A stretch of DNA of 64,000 nt from Phymatolithon calcareum (lineage: Eukaryota > Rhodophyta > Florideophyceae > Hapalidiales), in the NCBI GenBank assembly GCA_977006965.1, contig OZ345352.1, positions 558,001-622,000 of the forward strand, given 5' to 3'. Position numbers and translations under genes: made by a program. The stretch's first letter is position 1. Each line of letters starts with the position of its first letter. Shown piece by piece: positions 1 through 10,018 of the stretch. A model generated the notes under the pieces. That model saw nothing but the letters and a program-made list of their open reading frames with translations. It was not told the DNA's origin and made no database searches.

Positions 1-10
1 ACGAGAATCC

Positions 11-597
11 CATCGTCGCAAACACTTCGATCGAAATTTCTGGAAATGGAAGGAGACCGCCTAGAATCGAAGCGGAAAAGAAAGATACCGTACGACAAGA
101 CAAGAGAATTGCCGGCAATCCTCAAGTTCCCCAAGGTGAAGCACAGACAACTAGCGCTGCAGTATGCCTGCGGCAGATTCCCACAGGTGTCAACAACAAG
201 TATGACTGAAGAATTCGGCACCAGAGCCAGAGAGCATATGGAAACCCTTGAACGCACGTTAGCAGGGTACGAACTTGAAGGAGAAAAACGACTGGAAACA
301 GAAAAGGCGCTGGATGAGCTCTTACTATTTAGCAAGACACTCATAGAACGCATGGAGACCGAAGAAGGCTTGTATTAATCCGCAGAAGGCAAGACAAAAA
401 GTGGTCGAGACCAAGCACCAACAATCCCGTAGAGGACTGAAATAGGACTACTTTGAGTCCTGAGTTTTCCCGTCCGCCATTCTGGTGGACGTTTTGTGAG
501 CTACACAAAGGTAGGTAGCATCAGAGGAAGCCTTGCCCATATCTTCGGAAGTCTGTGGGGCTTTTAAATAAACTTGAAAGGAAAAAAAAAAAAAACA
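11..597 (+). mobile_element. Family A non-LTR retroposon, 5'-truncated copy 1
   Basis: The copy ends in a run of A after a conserved 3' segment that ends with CTTTTAAATAAACTTGAA. It is bracketed by the 10-bp direct repeat ACGAGAATCC (1-10 and 598-607), read as a target site duplication. An ORF at 46-378 encodes the last part of a protein; its end (ALDELLLFSKTLIERME) matches the end of the family copy at 2870 and resembles the ORF end of family H at 38.8 and 43.4 kb. A motif HRQLA...GRFP near residue 33 resembles the C-terminal region of the LINE reverse transcriptase at 39.3 kb. I infer a truncated LINE that keeps only the last ORF segment and the 3' UTR. Confidence 0.75.
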
Positions 598-607
598 ACG
601 AGAATCC

Positions 608-769
608 CCCGTAGAGGACTGAGATAGGATTACGTTGAATCCTGAGTTTTCTCATCATCCATTCTGGTGGGCGTTTCGTGAGCTGCGCAAAGGTAGGTAG
701 CATCAGAGGAAGCTTTGCCCATATCTTCGGAAGTCTGTGGGGCTTTAAATAAACTTGAATTATAAAAAA
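608..769 (+). mobile_element. Family A retroposon, truncated copy 2
   Basis: This repeats only the 3' UTR of family A, starting at the CCCGTAGAGGACTG segment and ending in TATAAAAAA. It lies between ACGAGAATCC repeats at 598-607 and 770-779, so it entered the same 10-bp target as copy 1. Confidence 0.75.
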
Positions 770-845
770 ACGAGAATCCTCTCAGGTGCAATGATAATTG
801 ACAAAGGGAGCTTCAATTAGACAGAAATCCAATCCAACCCTTGGC
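770..845 (+). mobile_element. Family C retroposon fragment (host of the two A insertions)
   Basis: It contains the family C core (GGTGCAATGATAATTGAC, then AAAGGGAGCTTCAATTA) and ends in imperfect AATCC repeats. In other C copies the same place reads ACGAAAAGTCTCTCAGG, so the repeated target ACGAGAATCC is C's own sequence. The 5' part of this copy lies at or before position 1. Confidence 0.75.
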
Positions 846-1218
846 TTTTTCCAAGGATGCTTGTTCTGAAAACTCGTTCCAGGTGGGGATTTCGGAACAT
901 GTATGCCCACCAGGACCACCTTCATGTCGGCAATTGGTGCCTGTTTCATGGCTAGATCGGGGAATTAAAATGTCGAAATGAGCCTGAAAGAGATATGTGC
1001 AGATTCGGGAGGGGCGGCAGGTAGATAGAATATCTCTGGTCTTCTCGGCCGCACCTACTGTAAATTACTGCGCTACAATAAGAAGAGTAGAAACTACTGT
1101 GATGAAAACTCGTGGCAGCACGAGCCGGGCTAAGCCACGTGCCGTAAAAAAATTTACGAGATTCCGTTGCATACAAAAGAAGGGCTGATGTGACCCCAGC
1201 GATGGACTTGGTCATGGG

Positions 1219-1418
1219 AGCGGATACTGTGGAGTATTTTCCCCCTCGAGGCCAGATCATGGGCCAGAGGTAGGTTTTGGTACCCCACCACATAGTGTCG
1301 CACCCGCGACTCGCATAATGTTCCTAGGGCCTCTTCGCAATGGCATAGTTGTCCATTGCATCTGCAGACGCGCTGGTAACTTTTAAATAAAAATATACAT
1401 TTCTTCTTTCTTCTTCAT
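1219..1418 (+). mobile_element. Family D retroposon tail
   Basis: It has the D 3' signature in order: TTTTCCCCCTCGAGG, CAGAGGTAGGTTTTGGTA, GCAGACGCG, GTAACTTTTAAATAAAAAT, then a CTT-rich simple repeat. The same order recurs at 3.6, 50.6, 53.7 and 62.4 kb. No intact ORF remains. The stretch 846-1914 holds nothing else I can identify. Confidence 0.7.
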
Positions 1419-1914
1419 GGGAGCGGTTCAATAAATATCTCTGAATTAGGCAGCAATTTCGATATCGAACAATGAACGTCGTGTATCTATTACGCAATAT
1501 TATGTTGGAAAGTACCAGTGTTGCCGTCGAACTCGATGGCGAGTGGCAAACTCACGACAGCCAATTTACGCTCGTGGCGGCAGACGAGTGGTCCAATGAG
1601 TCGTGATCAATTGCAGCATTTGCTGCCACTGAGAATAATATTCTCAAATCGATTCTTCGGCGAGTATATTGCAGATTTGCTCGCCCCCTGGAAACTACAA
1701 ACTATACTTGAGGCACTGTATCGCACGCACCTGAAATCAGTGTCTCTGCCTTCAAAACCGCATCAGATGCCGCTTTCATCACTCACTACACTTGCCTGAA
1801 CGCACCGGCCGTCTCCCAGTCACACGTCTTTTTTCTCCGCCCACCATCCTCGATCCTCGCATCTCAGACGTCGTACCGAATACCACAACACCACACCGGT
1901 CCATAGTGTCCCTC

Positions 1915-2499
1915 ATGGTCATGCCCCCCATGTTTAGGCCAGTCACACCGCAGCATAACCCTGCAGAAGAACCTCTCGGCCATCTCACAACCACTCCCAT
2001 AATGCAAACCTTCGTCCGCGCTTTTTCCGTCGACATTGAAGAGCTCTGCACAGCAAACGAAAGCTTGTGGCGACAGCCCGATCCAGTGGATTACCTAAAA
2101 CTATTCTTCTCGCAAGGAACGGAACCATTTCACTTAAAACTTTACATACAGCGTCTGGCGGATTATGCCGATTGCTCCTCTGCCGCCTTTGTCGCGGCCC
2201 TCATCTACATGGATCGCATACGCGTCGCATGCCGACCACTTTCTCTCACGCTTTTGAATTGTCATCGAATTCTTGCAACGGCCCTACTGCTGGCTATTAA
2301 GTTTTACGATGACCATATTTACACAAATGCGTACTATGCAGAGGTGTGCGGCCTTCCGCTTGATGAAATGAATCAGCTGGAAGCTAAGATGCTTGCCATT
2401 TTGAAATGGGATCTTCTCGTTTCGCCACTTATGTTTACTCGATACTCTAACTGCCTTCTCAACCAGATTGACTTCTCGGATGACCAAGCTAGTGATTAA
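1915..2499 (+). CDS. P/U-type (Pho80-like) cyclin
   Basis: Predicted 194-residue cyclin of the Pho80/CYCU type, a regulatory partner of a cyclin-dependent kinase; in yeast the family acts in phosphate sensing and related nutrient signalling. Family hallmarks visible include YIQRLADYADCS (about residue 76), ALIYMDRIR, NCHRILATALLLAIKF (about 115-130), DDHIYTNAYYAEVCGLP and NQLEAKML, together making the cyclin box at roughly 45-180. I chose the first in-frame ATG at 1915; the reading frame is open further upstream but only from non-ATG codons. No intron is needed. A paralogue with the same box lies at 51212-51919 on the other strand. Family D retroposon sequence begins about 100 bp downstream. 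The kinase partner and process cannot be told from the sequence. Confidence 0.88.
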   Translation: MVMPPMFRPVTPQHNPAEEPLGHLTTTPIMQTFVRAFSVDIEELCTANESLWRQPDPVDYLKLFFSQGTEPFHLKLYIQRLADYADCSSAAFVAALIYMDRIRVACRPLSLTLLNCHRILATALLLAIKFYDDHIYTNAYYAEVCGLPLDEMNQLEAKMLAILKWDLLVSPLMFTRYSNCLLNQIDFSDDQASD

Positions 2500-2869
2500 A
2501 CTTTCATGTTTCATGTATCGTTGATGTCCAAGCATGCACCGTGATTAATTTTGTCACGTTTTGAAAAGTCTTGGTGCTATATCTATATTCCTATATAAGA
2601 AGATGCGAAGCGCTGATAGCAGGTGCAACAATAGAGATCGCAAATAAGGAACTTGTAGAAGCGGAGAGAGATATTGTCAAAGCGAAAGTGAAATGGCTTC
2701 GTATGCGAAGCTGCAAATGAAACGACAGCTAAGACAAACATCAAGAAATACCAAAGAACCAAGATACTGGAGGCCGCAGTCGAAAAACGCCCTAAACCTC
2801 ATGCGAAAGTTTTGTTACCTCCGCCCCTTCTCTTCAAGTCAAGAAGACATAGAACACTTGCCATCAAGA

Positions 2870-3145
2870 CTCTTACTATTTAGCAACACCCTCATAGAAC
2901 GCATGGAGAACGAAGAAGGCCTGCATTGATTCGTATAAGCCAAGGCAAAAAGCGATCGAGTCCAAGCACCAACAATCCAGTAGAGGACTGAGATAGGATT
3001 ACTTTGAATCCTGAGTTTTCCCGTCCGCCATTCGAGTGGGTGTTTCGTGAGCTGCACAAAGGTAGGTAGCATCAGTGGAAGCCTCGCCCATATCTTCGGA
3101 AGTCTGAGGGGCTTTTTTAAAAGCAAAATTGAATGAAAAAAACTG
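2870..3145 (+). mobile_element. Family A retroposon copy 3, inserted in D
   Basis: It carries the family A ORF end and 3' UTR, ending in A-rich sequence. The flanks are a 10-bp duplication GCCATCAAGA (2860-2869 and 3146-3155), which belongs to the interrupted D element. Confidence 0.8.
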
Positions 3146-3200
3146 GCCATCAAGAGGTCATTTGGAATGTTCCCACCAATGAGCACATCCACTCTCATCG

Positions 3201-3430
3201 GGAGATATGTAGTGTTTTATTTTAAAAGCTCCCAAAACCTCAATTTGAGTAACAGGGCCGCTTCTCACTATTCCACACTCTATTCTCCTAAAATCTCCTT
3301 AATTCGAATTTCTCTTCCCGTGAGGGCACGAATAAGTCTTTTTGCATACGTATTCAGTCTCTTGGTCCATTTCCGTGGATCGCGCTGCTCTTTGCAGCGC
3401 TACGAGCTCAATAAAAGCACCGGTTTTAAT
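3201..3430 (-). mobile_element. Family G retroposon fragment, inserted in D
   Basis: In minus orientation it encodes FIELVALQR followed by STEMDQETEY and ends with GGGAGCTTTTAAAATAAAA. The flanks match over 12 bp with one mismatch (CCACTCTCATCG at 3189-3200, CCACCCTCATCG at 3431-3442), read as a target duplication. Related copies lie at 26.9 and 50.8 kb. Confidence 0.7.
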
Positions 3431-3851
3431 CCACCCTCATCGAGCTCACCTAACAATGTAGAAAAGATGCTATCAAAGACGTGATAATGGCCTCTCAAAG
3501 GACAGGCTCTCCCAAGAGGTCAGCGCCTGGACTAAACGAGCTCTTGGCGAGCTCTTGACCATGTTTCAGGCTGTGGCCAAGAAAGGACTCCTCGCAAACC
3601 TGAAATCACAGCGTGTCACAGGACAGGGGAGTAATTTTCCCCCTCGAGGTCCCGACGGATACCAGAGGTGGGTTTTCGTAGTCCACTGAACCGTGTTATA
3701 CCAATAAAAAAAGAAACTCTTCTTTAGACAAAATTCAACCAAAACCTCTTGGCAGTAGGAAGGTTGCCCCAATCCTTCGCAGATGCGTTTGTAACATTTT
3801 ATATTTTTATTTAAAAATAAAAATCTATCATTCTACTTCTTCTATGCCTCC

Positions 3852-5797
3852 CTAGTGTCTAGTTTACTAACCACATCAATTGAGGGGCGATTTAAAAGCT
3901 CGATAAAATCTATAAAACGAAGGCGCAACAGATCGTTGACGCCAGAGTCATAAGGCCGGGCTTGTCTTCTGTGCGAGGAATAGCGCAACTACTTCCTGAA
4001 AATCACATCGTGCTGAGCTAGGAACGAAAATGTGCTGCCTACTCTTAAGAATCAGACCTGCTGTGCCGCAAGAAAAAGACTCCCGTCTACGGGTCGGTGC
4101 AGCCAAACATGCCAAGGAAACGAAGGCGCTTGGTCGAGAAGAATGTTGTAGACTACAGGCAGTCATTTCCAAGTCAATATATGTGATTGGTACGGCTCAG
4201 GCTGTAGTTGAAGAGAAAATCGGTGGTCTCGCCAGCAAGTCACTGCGCGTAAAATAGGTCCTAATTCAGCACCGAGTGAAGAAGATTAAGATTGCGACCG
4301 TCAATATTGTTAGCCTCAATTCAAAAAATCCTGATGATTGTGCTTCAGCCCGCTCGGCACCTTGCGCCGAGCTCACACTGGAAAAGCGTCGCATTGCCAA
4401 GTCCTGCTTACAGTACTCGTCTTCGCCATCCTTCATCAGAAAACGCCAATTTTCCAGCTCCATTCGCAACGAAACGCTAACCAGTAGACCAACTAAGCTG
4501 CAATCGGTGCTCAGAAGCACTGAGTGCCCTTTTGGGGGCTCTCATCGCTATGCCCTCTAAGATTTTTGGGATGTTTTCAAACAGCCCCTCATTTTTCACG
4601 ACCTTGAGTACTTCGACCGGCTTCTCATTGCATATTTCCTCCACCGTTTTGGTGAAAACTCTACCAATAGTCTGGCGCCTTGATACATTCCATCCACTAC
4701 AGCGTAGGAGCAAATGCTCCACGGTTTCATTGGTTTCCACAAAGCAGGTCTTGCATATAGGGTCGTATTCAACATCTTGAAAAACTGTTACCAGCGAGCA
4801 CCATAGTGCAGCAAGTTGATTGAGAGTAGTTGCAGCGCGCCTGTGGCTTATATTGCGCTCTGGGGGTAACAATTGCATACTCCGGGGCTTTGTCCACTGG
4901 TGCCGATTGACAATCGACCGCGAAGATTCTATGGTTAAGGATATATTTTGATGCGTCACCAGACTTCACTCCGTAATGCCTTTTTCGTGCAAGGTCTTCC
5001 GTTTTTTCGTTCCCAGGAAGCCCAAAGTAGCTTGGGATCCAAATTGCTTCTCAAGTGATGATATCATCAATCAGCCTTTCCATAGTATCCGACAGCTTGT
5101 CATCTCCCCATACATCCATCGTTGCCCGGTCAGCGCATCGAGGAAGCTCCTTCTGTTTGCAAACCAGCAAATGTGCTATACGCATGGGATTCGAGAGCGT
5201 TCTATCTTCTCAAAAGCTCAGACTGCCCAGAATATTTCGGCGTCGAACGACGAACTCATTGCTTCAATGGTCGTTTCGTGTGAACACATTCGCTCCGGCA
5301 ACTTTCTTGGTTGATAACTCGTTTCTAATCTCTGAAGATCATCGAGAGTGTCAGCAGCGCGTGATGAAAGATAACATGAAGTACTGATGCAGCAATTCAC
5401 GGATACCGCATTTAACTCCAGTACTACTCGTCAACATTAAGTCAATTCATATCGTACATTTACATTAGAGAGCGGTGCTCGAACCCACTTCATTCCCACC
5501 GGGAAGAAAAGGAAGAATTCGAATGCCATGGCGACTACTTTTTGCGGCGCAAATCAACCGCAAAGTTTGCAAAGTGAGGAAAACGACTGCCATATGTTCA
5601 TCATGTGGCAAGCTTTATGGTGGCGAAACATGCATCTGTTGCTTTCATTTGGTTGAGACTGTTTCACGAAGCTCGTTATTGCTATCCATATGCTTAACGC
5701 TGTCGAAGAGCCTGATATTGGAGAGCTTTCGTTTGCAAAAAATTATTTGAATCTCATACCCTCAATTGAGGGAAAATTTCAGTAAACTAGACACTAG
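3852..5797 (+). mobile_element. piggyBac-like DNA transposon copy 1 (degraded)
   Basis: Perfect 13-bp terminal inverted repeats, TGTCTAGTTTACT at 3856 and its complement ending at 5793, each flanked by CTAG. Internal sequence matches the copy at 7034-8940 near both ends. Close to the right end (about 5530-5680) the plus strand encodes a cysteine-rich stretch, VCKVRKTTAICSSCGK then CICCF, resembling the C-terminal zinc-ribbon of piggyBac-type (DDE_Tnp_1_7) transposases. The catalytic middle is missing and a minus-strand LINE segment occupies 4477-5400. Frameshifts and stops make it non-autonomous. The superfamily call rests mainly on copy 2. Confidence 0.7.
4477..5400 (-). pseudogene. LINE ORF2 fragment: RNase H and terminal zinc-binding motif
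   Basis: Reading the minus strand, the end of a retroelement RNase H domain is visible as WIPSYFGLPGNEKTEDLA (about 4985-5040), the counterpart of the WVPSH.G..GNE.AD.LA motif of I/Jockey-type LINEs. It is followed by a CX2CX9HX4C motif (CKTC...H...C, about 4698-4755), typical of the C-terminus of such LINEs. Stops and shifts break the upstream RNase H portion. No reverse transcriptase domain is present here. It lies wholly inside the piggyBac-like element. Confidence 0.65.
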
Positions 5798-7033
5798 AGA
5801 AATGAAGGCATACGTGCTGTGGAAGTGCTTTCTTCGCAGATGAGACAAGCAGCTTGTTTAAGGTCATCCGCCTGGGATGCAAGGTCTATAAATTTCCTAG
5901 TTTGAATAATTTTCTGTCTTCCTTTGGTCATTCTTGACGCTTGGACTGTGAAACAAAGCTTTCTCTTTCGAAAGGTCCAAGAGGCTACCGGTTGACTTTT
6001 TTCTTGGATGATACACTGTTCCGACCCTCCAATGCATTTCTAGTCACGACGGTACAGCCGCGAGAGCGTCCCGTCCCCTCAATGATGTTTCCCTGCAGAG
6101 GAATGCATGTAAACATATTCTTTTCTTCTGCGTTGGCATAGGTCCCATATTTCCCAAACGTCCCGCATGTTTGACAAGAGGAAAATTGTGAGATCGATGC
6201 AGGCTTGAGGGCCTGTCTTTAATACACATTGTCAAAGCTTTGCAGCATACTTGAAGCAATAAACCGTCACTTTAGCGACCTTGCTTTCACTGCGTCCAAT
6301 GGTATATCTACCCAGAGACCACGAGCTGTGGCACCCTTCTCCTGAGAAGACTTCTCAGACACCGTCCAATCAACCTTATGAACTTCTTTCCGAACAAGCA
6401 CCGTCTGTCGGAGAACCGGAATACTGCGTAAGTAGACGTGCGATAGCTTGACTACTGCTACAAATGATTATGAAGTGTAGGCAATGGACAAAAAAAGCGT
6501 ACCACCAGCTCGAACAATCTCTGGTCAAACTTCCGCAGTCGGGCGCGTCGCCATGCGTGTCCTACCAAGAAACCGGTACTCCGGGGGTTCCAAATATATT
6601 TTCATGAGTTTCGCCGTCTTGCGCGCTATAGCCATTCCGTTCAGGGGCGTTCGAAAACACGCAATCCCATATGAACGCGTCTGGGCGTATACGAAAAGCT
6701 TGCTGGAGAGCAACGTTTCCTCGGCCCCGGACTTTCTATTTCCACTCGCTGGCAGTAGTGCACGCAAGGGAAACTGTCGCGCAGGGTTTCGACCCTTCGC
6801 CTTGCGGAGTCGCCCAGCGTCAGGATCGCGTGGAGTACTGTATATCCACAAGACGGTTTTGGCCTGACTAAGATCGTCTACGGCCGCCTCACGGTGCCGC
6901 CGGTTGTGGCACCCGGACTGTCTCGAGCGACTTCGATCGAATTCAGAATGCCGTCCACTGGATGTGATGCCGACACCATACTATATAGTAAGCGGTGTCG
7001 ATATGATAACGGAGGGTTGTCGAAGGTGATTGT
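5798..7033. other. Gene-poor spacer between the two piggyBac-like copies
   Basis: Overlapping ORFs lie on both strands at about 6484-6867 and 6525-6851, without start context or recognisable motifs. I see no gene, RNA or terminal repeats here. Confidence 0.5.
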
Positions 7034-8940
7034 CTAGTGTCTATGTGACGAACACCCTCAATTGAGGGTGGATTTAAAAGCTCAAAAACGTTTGTAAAAA
7101 GAATGCGGACCAGTTTTTTAGCGCCAGATTCGGAAAGCTGACCTTTTGTTCTTGGTGGGGAGTACCCCTTTTACTACCTTAAAACCGCGTCGTTCGCCGG
7201 TAGGAACGAAAATCTGTTGGTCACTCAGAAAAAACACATCTGCCATGCCTCGAGAAAAAGACCCGCGCCGAGTGGTCGGTGCAGCCGTACACACCAAAGC
7301 AACATCATTGACAAGTCTCGCAGAGTGCTGCCGACTATACGGAGCGCTTTACAAGTCAAAAAAGGTGAACGGCACTGTTCAAGAGGTGCACGTTGATGAA
7401 ATCAGGGTCGCTCGAGCACGTCACTTCGCTTGAAATGGGTCCTTGTTCAGAAACCAATCGAGAAGACTAAGATTAAGACTATCAAGATTGTTAACGTCAA
7501 GGCAGGGAAGGCTGGCGAAGGCGCTCATTCCTCTCGAATGGTTGTATCGAGTCCCAGCAGGCAAAATTCTGTACCTCGAACGCCGGCTTACAGTACTAGC
7601 GGTCGAACATCTTCTTCGCCAAACGCCAAGTTCCCCGTTCAGTATGAACCACACTCTCGACAGAAGGCAACATAAACCTACTATACAGTCGAAAGGAGCT
7701 CTGAACGCCCTCTTGCGGGCTCTCTCGCCTACAACCTGCATGGTTCTTGGGAAAATAATCGCAAGAGGAGCTTGATATCATTGCACGAGACTGTGCGCAG
7801 AGTATATTTGCTCATGAAGTGCCACGGTTCGAGCACCAAGTTCTATGTCCAGTTGGGGGAAGGATTCCCCGTCAGTTCTGGAAAGTTCGCACTATAAACG
7901 GAGAAGTTATATCCGAGAATGGTGGCATCGGGTTCCACACACCGTACGATTCCTTCATGACTACGTTTCGCCGAGTGCACCTGCGAACAATTCTTGCTTT
8001 GGCATCCGCTAAGTTGAAACGAATAGGAACAATGGGGGCTAGATATTCGGAATACTCGTCCTCATGAGTTGGGCGCAAAGAGATTTATGGAAGTCTTCCA
8101 TGGGGAACAAGTATATCCTCGCGCCTTCATTTTCAAACAGTGGGATGACCACAGCCAGGTTCTCCGAGTACCTCCGGTGCGTCACATTCACCGTGTAACC
8201 AAGTGAACAAGGCACTATGTTGTCCGTACAGTATCGGTAGGCGCTCGTTCAGGATTTTGTCGATGCTATTAATAATCACAAAATGCCCACTGTGTTTCTG
8301 TTAGACCTGGTTTGCTTTGAAAAGTTCATATCTCTTTGGCATGGGAACGGAGGCCATTGGATTGAAAATGGCCTCCTTCAGTACATCGCCATCCACCGTA
8401 AACCAGAGAAATGTTACGAGTTACAGAATTCAGCCTAAGGAAGACGTGAGATAATGCTACATCTTGAGCTGGGGACCACGGCAGAGGGCGAGAAGCAAAA
8501 CGGTTTAGAATGTGAAACTGCCCATAATACAGTTGTACTGCGTCGTCTTGTGGCCCCATACTCTGGTACAAGGCGCCATGTCCTCCCGGATTCATTTTGC
8601 CTCGCGCAATATTCATCGGTGTTCTTTGCTCCAAGGGCGGTGTTGAAACCCACTTAACTCCCCCGAAGATAGAAAGTAAGCCACAAGTGGCATGATGACT
8701 ACTTTAGCGGTTCAAAACAACTGCAGAGTCTGACAAGTCAAGGAAGTAACCCTCGTGTTCTCATCATGTTATGGACTTGCTGGTGCCGCAATCAACCTAT
8801 GTGGCACTTCAACTGGTAGAAACTGTTTCGCTAAGCATGTTGAACACATCCATGAGCTTGATGCGTTTGATGAGCCTAATAATGAGTAGCTTTCGTTGGC
8901 AAAAAATAAATGATTCTCATTCCCGTCACATAGACACTAG
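7034..8940 (+). mobile_element. piggyBac-like DNA transposon copy 2 (degraded)
   Basis: Perfect 13-bp terminal repeats, TGTCTATGTGACG at 7038 and its complement ending at 8936, each flanked by CTAG. The plus strand keeps piggyBac-like (DDE_Tnp_1_7) transposase blocks. About 8100-8160 shows GNKYILAPSFSNSGMTTARF and EYLRCVTFT. About 8310-8640 shows VCFEKFISLWHGNGGHW at the DES-W-G position, then IAIHRKPE, IMLHLEL, TVVLRRLVAPYSGTRRHVL, DSF and AVLKP. Near 8700-8850 is the counterpart of the zinc-ribbon seen in copy 1. Several stops and shifts break the frame, and the catalytic Asp-Glu of the DES motif reads Phe-Glu here. Confidence 0.72.
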
Positions 8941-9162
8941 AGGAGGCGTATACAGTATGCCGTCATCGGCTCTCGACGCGCAGTGCATGACAGGTATTGA
9001 TAGATTGGTGACAGGCTTTTGTAAATTTTCATTTTACTGAGGTGCCCGTCCGGTGGCAGGTTTGCGTACACAGTATGAGGAGACTGCCGTACCTCCTTCG
9101 ACAATTTGTCCATCGAAGCGTGGAACTCCGACCATAAGAAACGCTTTACTGCACAGAATCAA

Positions 9163-9250
9163 GCCAAATTCACCTGGCGACCGAAAAGTTGCCCCAAGTA
9201 TCAGCTGATTCGTTGGTAACTTTTAAATAAAAATCTACTTTTCTTCTCCG
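9163..9250 (+). mobile_element. Family D tail fragment
   Basis: It shows AAGTTGCCCCAAG, then GTAACTTTTAAATAAAAAT and CTTTTCTTCT, the last 80 or so bases of family D. The stretch 8941-9162 holds no gene. Confidence 0.7.
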
Positions 9251-9331
9251 GCAATTTGTGTTCGCTGAAAAGGTTTTCCTGACGATGTATATACAGTATG
9301 CATATGTACTGTAGTCCGTATTCAGTGTCAA

Positions 9332-9729
9332 CTGTTAGAGGGGCCTTCTTGAGAACTCATCAAAATCGCGGCATAGACCCAGTCAAAAAAGTCCTCATTA
9401 CCAGTCATTATTTCGTGGACTGGTTACGAGGACGCGGCATAGGTTTTCAGTGGCTGAGTGTTGATTTGCAAACTTTCGCTTCAGATGTTTTTGCACACTT
9501 TTGAGCAAAAACTTGAAACATCACGAAAAGTTTGGTTGAAAAGCAATTCCACTTCCGAAAACTAAAAATCGTTATGAGAAAAAATGTCCCATAGATGAGC
9601 ACATCAGCCACGCCAAACCTATGCCGCGTCCTCATTACCAGTGAAAATATTTGGAACTGGATTTGCTGACTTTTCCAGACTGGTACTGCGGACGCAAAAA
9701 TCGAATTCTCAAGAAGGTCCCTCTGTTAG
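9332..9729. mobile_element. MITE with 7-bp target duplication
   Basis: A 384-bp element (9339-9722) begins AGGGGCCTTCTTGAGAA and ends with its near-perfect complement (one mismatch). A second inverted pair containing GAGGACGCGGCATAGG lies inside (about 9427 and 9618). It is flanked by CTGTTAG at 9332-9338 and 9723-9729. It has no coding capacity. A 7-bp duplication is close to hAT or P-element behaviour; the superfamily is not certain. Confidence 0.75.
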
Positions 9730-10018
9730 CAAGTTCAGCAATTCCAACCAAGGCGACCTCGCCGAATGGACACCTTTCCTACGCACTTCAAGCCCTTTCG
9801 AAAGGTACGTAGCATTCTTTGTTTTCTTGATTTTTTGGTCAGCCGCGCTGCCTGTAATCCTCGTGGCCAAGTGCAGTAGTTTCATTACATTTGTCAACTC
9901 TATCTCCGATTGCGAGTGAGATTTGTTACTAAAGCGCAAAAGAATTTATTTTTAATTCTCCTAAGCAAAGATGCGCATATAGTCAGTTCCAAAACTACTC
10001 AAGTTCTCTTAAACTATA

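Larger units (their letters stand above)
2600..3845 (+). mobile_element. Family D retroposon interrupted by A and G insertions
   Basis: Three pieces (about 2600-2869, 3146-3200, 3431-3845) line up with the D copies at 31.3-32.0 kb and 62.1-62.6 kb. The pieces encode TNIKKYQ, then RRHRTLAIK, then PPMSTSTLI, then the shared 3' tail ending in a CTT-rich run. Insertions of A (2870-3145) and G (3201-3430) split it, each with its own target duplication. The ORF is frameshifted and not functional. Confidence 0.75.

Noticed and set aside
5469-5480. TGCTCGAACCCAC resembling an inverted tRNA T-arm
   Set aside because: No matching cloverleaf on either side, and the homologous site in the second transposon differs. 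No tRNA or rRNA gene was found in the window.
6484-6867. 127-codon ORF with an overlapping 108-codon ORF on the other strand
   Set aside because: No motif, paralogue or promoter. GC-rich sequence keeps both strands open by chance.
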